Source: an uncultured Alphaproteobacteria bacterium
Lineage (GTDB): Bacteria; Pseudomonadota; Alphaproteobacteria; RF32; CAG-239
Direction: 5' to 3'
Assembly (NCBI GenBank): GCA_934277545.1
Contig: CAKQUG010000001.1
Location: 1-64,000 of the forward strand
DNA: 64,000 nucleotides
Under the pieces are notes generated by a model, which was not told the origin of the DNA, searched no databases, and worked only from the letters and a program-made list of their open reading frames with translations. Positions 58,852-64,000 of the stretch are shown piece after piece. The first letter of the stretch is position 1; each line of letters starts with the position of its first letter. The position numbers were made by a program, and so were the translations under genes.

Positions 58852-60166
58852 CTCTCTACTGTATTTGCTATCCGCTTTTTTAATGGTTACGGCTATAGAC
58901 TGCCTGTCAGCCCCGTCAAGGGTTGTGCGCGGTTATCACATTGCTTCGGTTTCAGTCGGAATTGCACTTTTAACCTGCATGACATTAAATATATATAACA
59001 ACGCATTATGGATTTTGCTGGCTTTATTCGCCGGTGCCGGAGTCGGCATTTTGTTTGCGCTGAGAGTCCAACTTTCCACTTTACCGCAAATGGTAGCTTT
59101 ACTAAACGGCGTCGGCGGCTTGGCATCGGCACTGATTATCTGCTGTCCGTTCAAGCATCCTAAAGAAACTATCTTAGAAGCGCTGTGCGTGATTATCGGT
59201 TTAACGACATTCAGCGGCTCCATGGTGGCTTTTGCCAAACTGCACGGCTGGCTGCGCCGCAATATAAATTGGTTCAAATGGCTTAGCATTGTCTTAGAAA
59301 TTTTACTGCTTATCAACACCGTCTACTTTGTGCAAACCCACCAAGGTTTTGCCGGAATTATGATATTGGCGTTGCTTATAGGCGTTTGCGGCACCATGCC
59401 GATTGGCGGCGCGGATATGCCCGTAATTATTTCAATACTAAACTCGCTTTCCGGCTGGGCCGTTGTGCTGGTTGGCTTGCTTTCCGGAGATTTACTGCTG
59501 ATAATAACCGGTTCTTTGGTCGGCGCCAGCGGTACAATTTTATCCTATGTTATGAGCAAATCAATGAATCGCTCACTTTTGAAAATTATTTGGCCAAACC
59601 ATAAAAACATTGAAAAAGAAAATACCTCAACCGGACTGGTGCGAACCGGCTCTGTCGAAGAAGCAGCCTTTATTATGGCAAACTCCCGTAAAGTCATCAT
59701 CGTTCCCGGATTCGGCATGGCTGCGGCGCACGCTCAAATTGCCTTAAAGAATATGGATAATATTTTGACCGAAAAATATGGTGTAGAAGTGCGCTATGCG
59801 GTTCATCCTGTGGCCGGACGTATGCCCGGACATATCAATGTTTTGCTGGCTGAAGCTCAAATTCCCTATGAGCGGATTTATGCCATGGAAGATATTAACC
59901 AAGATTTTGAAACAGCTGATGCGGTATATGTAATCGGTGCCAACGACATAACAAATCCACTGGCCCAAACCGATGAAAACTCGCCTTTATACGGCATGCC
60001 TATCCTGGAAGTAACCAAGGCCAAAACCGTGTTTTTCGTAAAACGCTCCCTGGCACCTGGATATTCCGGAATCGACAATCCGCTGTTTTATGCTCCAAAC
60101 ACCGTTATGCTGTTTGGCGATGGCAAAAAAATCACGGAAGATATAGTCAAAGATTTAGAAAAATAA
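58844..60166 (+). CDS. pntB: NAD(P) transhydrogenase beta subunit
   Basis: PntB has the remaining membrane helices of domain II and NADP-binding domain III. After about nine helices come the motifs GVCGTMPIGGADMPVIISILNS, then VIIVPGFGMAAAHAQIAL, the NADP loop HPVAGRMPGHINVLLAEA, and VIGANDITNP. Length 440 is slightly short of E. coli PntB (462). It closes a three-gene operon ended by a hairpin terminator. Confidence 0.95.
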   Translation: MISSLLYLLSAFLMVTAIDCLSAPSRVVRGYHIASVSVGIALLTCMTLNIYNNALWILLALFAGAGVGILFALRVQLSTLPQMVALLNGVGGLASALIICCPFKHPKETILEALCVIIGLTTFSGSMVAFAKLHGWLRRNINWFKWLSIVLEILLLINTVYFVQTHQGFAGIMILALLIGVCGTMPIGGADMPVIISILNSLSGWAVVLVGLLSGDLLLIITGSLVGASGTILSYVMSKSMNRSLLKIIWPNHKNIEKENTSTGLVRTGSVEEAAFIMANSRKVIIVPGFGMAAAHAQIALKNMDNILTEKYGVEVRYAVHPVAGRMPGHINVLLAEAQIPYERIYAMEDINQDFETADAVYVIGANDITNPLAQTDENSPLYGMPILEVTKAKTVFFVKRSLAPGYSGIDNPLFYAPNTVMLFGDGKKITEDIVKDLEK

Positions 60167-60187
60167 AAATCACATTTAAAAAAAATA

Positions 60188-60227
60188 AAGACCGACTTTA
60201 TTAAATAAAGTCACGGTCTTACTTTTT
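60188..60227. terminator. pntB terminator, bidirectional
   Basis: AAGACCG-ACTTTAT pairs with ATAAAGT-CA-CGGTCTT, with A and T runs outside. It can serve pntB and the convergent small gene. Confidence 0.75.
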
Positions 60228-60238
60228 AAACTTGAGAG

Positions 60239-60400
60239 CTAAAACGGATAACGGTCGTCAGGTGTTCCTGTTTTAGTATCATCCGACAGAACTCCGGCTA
60301 CATCTATGATGGCGTGGATTCCGGCGGCAATAGGCTGACGCATCTTATTGAAAAACTCTCTACTCTTCTCAGTGTGCTTTGAAAAAATAATGCTCATCAT
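60239..60400 (-). CDS. small orphan protein (52-53 aa)
   Basis: A short frame begins MMSIIFSKHTEKSREFF or one codon later, continues IAAGIHAIIDVAGVLSDD and ends DDRYPF. The coding texture is good. A promoter TTGCTA (60473-60468), 16 bases, TATACT (60451-60446) lies 46 bases upstream. A terminator is shared at its end. No Shine-Dalgarno sequence is present (attattttagtATGATG). It is one of the orphan cassettes and is shorter than common gene-calling limits. Function unknown. The hydrophobic middle is short and amphipathic rather than a clear membrane helix. Confidence 0.55.
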   Translation of the reverse strand: MMSIIFSKHTEKSREFFNKMRQPIAAGIHAIIDVAGVLSDDTKTGTPDDRYPF

Positions 60401-60445
60401 ACTAAAATAATTTTAAGTTAATAAAATAATACTGAAAACTATTTC

Positions 60446-60473
60446 AGTATAACACATTTCTGACACATAGCAA
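60446..60473 (-). promoter_or_regulatory. promoter of small orphan gene
   Basis: On the minus strand TTGCTA, 16 bases and TATACT. It shares TATAACACATTT and ATAGCAA with the promoter of the orphan at 24722-25405. Confidence 0.55.
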
Positions 60474-60474
60474 C

Positions 60475-60525
60475 AAAAAAATACCTGCATTCTCTCAAAA
60501 AAAGAGAAAAACAGGTATTTTTTTT
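60475..60525 (-). terminator. terminator of secreted orphan gene
   Basis: AAAAAATACCTG pairs with CAGGTATTTTTTT, with an inner TTCTC/GAGAA stem. It ends the minus-strand gene that stops at 60527. Confidence 0.8.
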
Positions 60526-60526
60526 G

Positions 60527-61183
60527 CTATTCTTCGATAAACTTAAAGCCACCGGCGGAATATACAGTGGTCTTTGGAGTTTCTTGAGGTTCAATGAACT
60601 TTTCGAACTTCTCCTCAACCTTGTCCTTAACCTTAACTACTGCAGACTTTACATCTGCTGCAGTTTTAGCCAAAGAAGTTTGCTTTGTTCCCGCCTTTGC
60701 CTGCAATCCGAGATTTTCTACAAAATCAGAAGGAGCAGACTCCAGCGCTTCATACCGCTCAAAATTTCTTACCGAACTTTTGATAACGACATGAACAACA
60801 TTCTGACCTTTCAGCACATCAGCCCAAAGAAGCGACTTGGCGCGATAGCTTTTACCATTGGTAAAAACCACCTCCACACCGTCTGCCGCAACAAAAGTTG
60901 AATCCACCTGAAGCAACTCGCGGGTATACTCCTTGTTAGAAACAACACCGCTGAAAGACGACTTGGCATCTTTACCTTTGTAAGAAACTATTTTATAGTC
61001 CCCTACGCCGTTGTCCTTAAGCTCAAGATACTGTTCAGCGCTGATGAATGTGGAAGAACCGTCAACACCGTATGCGGAAAAAGAACTGTGCTTCTTCGCA
61101 AAATTTTTAACCTGAACAAATGTCTGAGCGTTTGCCAGAACAGAAACAAATACAAACACAACGAAAAATAAAAACTTCTTCAT
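60527..61183 (-). CDS. orphan secreted protein
   Basis: From the ATG at 61183 there is a clear Sec signal peptide (KKFLFFVVFVFVSVLANAQ, cleavage after Ala-Asn-Ala). The mature ~200 residues are Ser/Val/Lys-rich with no family I recognise. The C-terminus (AADVKSAVVKVKDKVEEKFEKFI) is a charged amphipathic helix. The open frame continues 54 codons upstream, but that part is leader-like and precedes the signal peptide, so I reject it. There is no Shine-Dalgarno sequence. TTGCAA-N17-TAATAT, or TTGACA further in, could be the promoter. Confidence 0.7.
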   Translation of the reverse strand: MKKFLFFVVFVFVSVLANAQTFVQVKNFAKKHSSFSAYGVDGSSTFISAEQYLELKDNGVGDYKIVSYKGKDAKSSFSGVVSNKEYTRELLQVDSTFVAADGVEVVFTNGKSYRAKSLLWADVLKGQNVVHVVIKSSVRNFERYEALESAPSDFVENLGLQAKAGTKQTSLAKTAADVKSAVVKVKDKVEEKFEKFIEPQETPKTTVYSAGGFKFIEE

Positions 61184-61505
61184 AATAAACGGAATTTTAA
61201 TGTTAATACTTGGAAAGCTCTTATTTTCGCGACAATAATTGCAATAAAAGATTTCCATAATAATATTTTTAATTGTGCCTATATTAGCATAATTTTTGTC
61301 AATTTGCAAGAGGCGTAACCTGATTTTAAGCCGCAATTTTATCAATACTTAAAAATTGCCTATTGATTTTATGCAAAAAAATCATACAAAGTGCAGAAAA
61401 GGGGTTGACTCTGAAAAATATCACGCCTATAATCCGCTTAATTTTGAAAAGTGGTGATCAACTTTTTGAATGTAATAGTTAATTGAAAGTAAATGGAGAT
61501 TAAAT
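61184..61505. other. divergent promoter region before rpsM
   Basis: No gene is seen. The left part holds the promoter candidates of the orphan secreted gene. The right part holds the rpsM promoter and a ~70-base leader. Confidence 0.5.
61405..61433 (+). promoter_or_regulatory. strong rpsM-rpsK-rpoA promoter
   Basis: TTGACT (61405-61410), 17 bases and perfect TATAAT (61428-61433) lie 72 bases before rpsM. It is the most consensus-like promoter in the window. Confidence 0.8.
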
Positions 61506-61874
61506 TTGGCTCGTATAGCTGGTGTAAACATTCCAAGTGCCAAAAGAATTGAAGTCGCATTGACCTATATCTTTGGTATTGGTAGAAAATCTGCTCAAGA
61601 TATTTGCGCAAAGTCAGGAATTGACATGAACCGTCGTGTTAGTCAGCTTTCTGATGAAGAAATCATGAAAATCCGCGAAGTAATCGACAACGGATACCTT
61701 GTAGAAGGCGAATTGCGCCGTGAAGTTGGTACCAACATCAAAAGATTGATGGATTTAGGTTGCTATCGTGGTTTGAGACATCGTAAAGGTCTGCCTGTTC
61801 GCGGTCAGAGCACAAAACAAAATGCTCGTACCCGTAAAGGTAAACGTAAAACCGTTGCGAATAAGAAGAAATAA
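61506..61874 (+). CDS. rpsM: 30S ribosomal protein S13
   Basis: S13 lies in the 30S head and contacts the P-site tRNA and 50S bridge. ARIAGVNIPSAKRIEVALTYIFGIG opens it, and GLRHRKGLPVRGQ and a basic RKGKRKT tail follow. Length 122 is normal. The start codon is TTG, with GGAGA 7 bases upstream, and the next Met would cut the conserved N-terminus. In most relatives rpsM follows secY-adk. Here it starts its own transcript. Confidence 0.97.
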   Translation: MARIAGVNIPSAKRIEVALTYIFGIGRKSAQDICAKSGIDMNRRVSQLSDEEIMKIREVIDNGYLVEGELRREVGTNIKRLMDLGCYRGLRHRKGLPVRGQSTKQNARTRKGKRKTVANKKK

Positions 61875-61889
61875 GTGAGGTAAGTGCAA

Positions 61890-62276
61890 ATGGCTAAAGC
61901 AATTCTGAAAAAGAAAAAAGAAAAAAAGAATATCACTTCCGGTGTAGCTCACGTTGATTCTTCTTTCAACAACACAAGAGTTACAATTACGGACGCTCAA
62001 GGTAACACTGTGTCTTGGTCTACTGCAGGCGCACAAGGTTTTAAAGGTTCTAGAAAATCTACCCCTTATGCAGCTCAGGTTGCCGCTGAAGAAGCCGGTA
62101 AAAAAGCTCAGGAAAACGGTATGAAAACTTTGGAAGTAGAAGTTAAAGGTCCGGGGTCAGGCAGAGAATCTGCAATCCGCGCATTACAGGTAATCGGTTT
62201 TACAATCACAACAATTCGTGATGTAACCCCAATTCCACATAATGGTTGCCGTCTGAGAAAAAGACGTCGCGTCTAG
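61890..62276 (+). CDS. rpsK: 30S ribosomal protein S11
   Basis: S11 shapes the platform and Shine-Dalgarno exit site of the 30S subunit. The diagnostic GVAHVDSSFNNTRVTITDAQGN and GPGSGRESAIRAL segments are present, as is the C-terminal DVTPIPHNGCRLRKRRRV. I use the ATG at 61890 (GAGG 9 bases upstream) instead of the GTG two codons earlier. Length 128. Confidence 0.97.
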   Translation: MAKAILKKKKEKKNITSGVAHVDSSFNNTRVTITDAQGNTVSWSTAGAQGFKGSRKSTPYAAQVAAEEAGKKAQENGMKTLEVEVKGPGSGRESAIRALQVIGFTITTIRDVTPIPHNGCRLRKRRRV

Positions 62277-62286
62277 TTATTATTTT

Positions 62287-62327
62287 GGCACAGGCCTTTA
62301 CTCAAGGCCTGTTGCCGTGTTTTTTTA
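62287..62327 (+). terminator. hairpin terminator inside operon, rpsK-rpoA
   Basis: GGCACAGGCCTT pairs with AAGGCCTGTTGCC (one bulge) around a five-base loop, then GTG and seven T. It has the full form of an intrinsic terminator, yet rpoA follows 38 bases later without a clear promoter of its own. Confidence 0.75.
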
Positions 62328-62364
62328 TATCTATATATAACTTATCAAGAAAAGGACAAAACCG

Positions 62365-63375
62365 GTGATTCAAAAGAATTGGCAAGAACTTATTAAACCA
62401 ACTAATTTGCAGGTAACTCAAGATGAAGCTACTCATAAAGCAAAAATAGTGGTTGAACCTTTAGAAAGAGGCTTCGGCTTAACTTTAGGTAACGCGTTGA
62501 GAAGAGTTTTACTGTCCTCATTGCAAGGCGGTGCTGTTTCCGCCATTAAAATTGACGGTGTTCTGCATGAATTTTCTGTAATTCCTGGCGTTCGCGAAGA
62601 CGTTACGGATATTGTGTTGAACATTAAAGAGCTGGCTGTTGCCGTACACTCTGACAGCGCAAAAACAATGACATTAAAAGCTGAAGGCCCTTGCGTGGTT
62701 ACTGCAGCTATGATTGAAACCGGTCATGACGTTGAAATTATGAATCCGGAACATGTGATTTGCACATTAGACGCCGGTGCAAAAATCAATATGGAATTAA
62801 CGGTTACCACCGGTAAAGGCTATGTTCCTGCTTATAACAGCAAATCTGCTGATGCTCCTATCGGTTTGATTGCCGTTGACGCTATTTATTCTCCGGTTAC
62901 CAAAGTTTCTTACAAAGTAGAAAACACTCGTGTAGGTCAAATTACCGACTATGATAAATTGACTATGAATGTTGAAACAAACGGTGTAGTATCTCCGGAA
63001 GATGCAGTTGCCTTGGCAGCTCGTATTTTGCAAGACCAATTAAAACCGTTTATTAACTTTGACGAACCGGAAAGCGAATCCGAAGATGTTCACGAAGAAT
63101 TACCGTTTAACCGCAACTTATTGCGTAAGGTTGATGAGCTTGAATTGTCTGTTCGTTCGGCTAACTGCCTGAAAAACGACAATATCATCTATATTGGTGA
63201 TTTGGTTCAAAAAACCGAAGCAGAAATGCTGCGCACTCCGAACTTTGGTCGTAAATCTTTGAATGAAATCAAAGAAGTATTGGCTAAAATGGGTATCCAC
63301 CTTGGTATGGAAACACCGGGTTGGCCACCTGAAAATATTGAAGAGTTGATTAAACGTTGTGATGAACACTTCTAA
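62365..63375 (+). CDS. rpoA: RNA polymerase alpha subunit
   Basis: The alpha dimer nucleates RNA polymerase assembly. The N-terminal domain has FVVEPLERGFGLTLGNALRRVLLSSL-type sequence (here beginning IVVEPLERGFG) and SAIKIDGVLHEFSVIPGVREDV. A linker at ~235-250 leads to the C-terminal domain with ELSVRSANCLK and TPNFGRKSLNEIKEVL, which contact UP elements and activators. Length 336. The start is GTG with AAGGAC 9 bases upstream. The partner gene rplQ, nearly always next, is missing. Confidence 0.97.
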   Translation: MIQKNWQELIKPTNLQVTQDEATHKAKIVVEPLERGFGLTLGNALRRVLLSSLQGGAVSAIKIDGVLHEFSVIPGVREDVTDIVLNIKELAVAVHSDSAKTMTLKAEGPCVVTAAMIETGHDVEIMNPEHVICTLDAGAKINMELTVTTGKGYVPAYNSKSADAPIGLIAVDAIYSPVTKVSYKVENTRVGQITDYDKLTMNVETNGVVSPEDAVALAARILQDQLKPFINFDEPESESEDVHEELPFNRNLLRKVDELELSVRSANCLKNDNIIYIGDLVQKTEAEMLRTPNFGRKSLNEIKEVLAKMGIHLGMETPGWPPENIEELIKRCDEHF

Positions 63376-63386
63376 AATATAAAAAA

Positions 63387-63420
63387 TAACTCCGCCGACA
63401 ATATCGGCGGATTATTTTTT
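63387..63420 (+). terminator. rpoA terminator 1
   Basis: TCCGCCGA pairs with TCGGCGGA around five bases, with AATAA/TTATT outside and a T-run. Confidence 0.85.
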
Positions 63421-63444
63421 GCCATTTGAAATAAATTTAAGGAT

Positions 63445-63482
63445 AAAAATCCTGACAACTTTTGCGAGTGTCAGGATTTTTT
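63445..63482 (+). terminator. rpoA terminator 2
   Basis: AAAAATCCTGACA pairs with TGTCAGGATTTTTT. It is a second, strong terminator in tandem with the first, symmetric enough to work in both directions. Confidence 0.85.
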
Positions 63483-63654
63483 GTTTCCATGCAGCCATTT
63501 TATATATTTTTGTGGAATTTTACGGATTGCTTTGCTCTTTATATGTATATTTCCTTATTTTTATATCTTTTTTCTGCAGATTTTCAGAGAGTTATAATAT
63601 TTTATATAAATTTTAAGTGATTAAAATTTCCTAATTTTTGAGTTGCTGAGCTGA
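63483..63654. other. AT-rich spacer before Cys-rich fragment
   Basis: I see no gene or convincing promoter here. It ends in GAGTTGCTGAGCTGAGCGAGAGAG, a GAGCGA-rich run like those beside tRNA-Pro, directly abutting the truncated reading frame. Confidence 0.3.
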
Positions 63655-64000
63655 GCGAGAGAGTATGTTAACTATACAGAAGATACATTATCCGACAAAT
63701 CAAATAATGTAGAAACCTGTAACCCTGGCTGCGACCAACCAACAAAATATAAATGCAAAGACGGCTACACCTACGACGAAACATCTAAATCTTGCAAAAA
63801 AGATTGTACACCGACGAATTGCGGTGATATTTACAACTATACAGAAAATGACTTATCTGACAAAACTAATGCGATAAGCTGCAATCCTGGTTGCGGTCAA
63901 CCAACCAAATGGATGTGTAAACCGATGTACCTCTATGATAAAACTACAAAATCATGTAAAAAACTTGAGCTGGAAAAAACAACTATTACAATCAATTTTG
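63655..64000 (+). pseudogene. 5'-truncated cysteine-rich repeat protein (runs off edge)
   Basis: The frame opens after TGA at 63652-63654 and starts in the middle of a repeat, with no start codon and no ribosome site. Two units of about 55 residues (165 bases) are visible: NYTEDTLSDKSNNVETCNPG then CDQPTKYKC...YDETSKSCKK, and again NYTENDLSDKTNAISCNPG, CGQPTKWMC...YDKTTKSCKK. NYT begins at 63670 and 63835. The Cys spacing suggests disulfide-bonded extracellular repeats. I know no named family. After the second unit the sequence changes to LELEKTTITINF. Either the gene lost its 5' end or this is a donor cassette. The rest lies outside the window. Confidence 0.6.

Noticed and set aside
63419..63616. 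65-codon ORF after rpoA
   Set aside because: It runs through the second terminator stem and AT-rich spacer, with no ribosome site.

Overview
The window is chromosomal DNA of a low-GC (roughly 40% by eye) Gram-negative bacterium, most likely an uncultured, possibly gut-associated alphaproteobacterium. The taxon is inferred. Support comes from a ParE typical of Alphaproteobacteria, the leuS-lptE-holA order, a tolC-popZ(DUF2497)-valS neighbourhood, a split PntA (pntAA/pntAB), a HAD-IIA phosphatase beside tilS, and pal/cpoB. LPS genes (kdsB, lptE) and the Pal and TolC proteins show a double membrane.

Layout. 1-423: left edge with a possible broken small ORF. 424-6638: parE, rpsB-tsf, a small orphan membrane protein and trpS. 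6741-14276: tRNA-Pro(UGG) followed by an accessory region flanked by partial copies of the tRNA 3' end. It holds gene wreckage (a tyrosine-phosphatase tail, a twice-broken ORF, a truncated WYL-type regulator), intact DUF2779 and DUF1643 genes, and a phage-like DnaB-C helicase next to ATTGCGA-type repeats. 14414-20724: kdsB, HIT, HAD, tilS, cpoB and pal, with an orphan gene between cpoB and pal. 20932-24530: a short division cluster, mraZ-rsmH-ftsL-ftsI, with a four-repeat MraZ operator on its promoter. 24722-28813: orphan genes, including a tandem paralogue pair and a membrane-protein pair. 29133-33196: leuS-lptE-holA. 33376-36605: a two-gene operon of large unknown proteins. 36633-42036: the rod-shape operon mreB-mreC-mreD-mrdA-rodA. 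42127-49863: miaA, a U32 peptidase-family gene, DUF3108, ddl, a zincin-like protease and glgP. 49948-60166: tolC, popZ, valS, an OmpA-type lipoprotein, a PfkB kinase, two half-size chromate transporters and pntAA-pntAB-pntB. 60239-61183: two more orphan cassettes. 61506-63375: rpsM-rpsK-rpoA with no rplQ behind it. 63655-64000: a 5'-truncated stretch of a cysteine-rich repeat protein running off the edge.

How the genes work together. Most of the window is envelope growth and division: septal and elongation machineries, Ddl, Tol-Pal, LPS synthesis and export. The rest is translation (S2, EF-Ts, S11, S13, four aminoacyl-tRNA or tRNA-modification enzymes), transcription (RpoA), replication (HolA, ParE) and redox balance (Pnt). 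Scattered between these core blocks are single genes of unknown function. They repeatedly lack a Shine-Dalgarno sequence, have their own promoter and end in their own hairpin. That pattern, the decaying tRNA-Pro island, and the broken Cys-rich repeat gene are the most unusual parts of the window.
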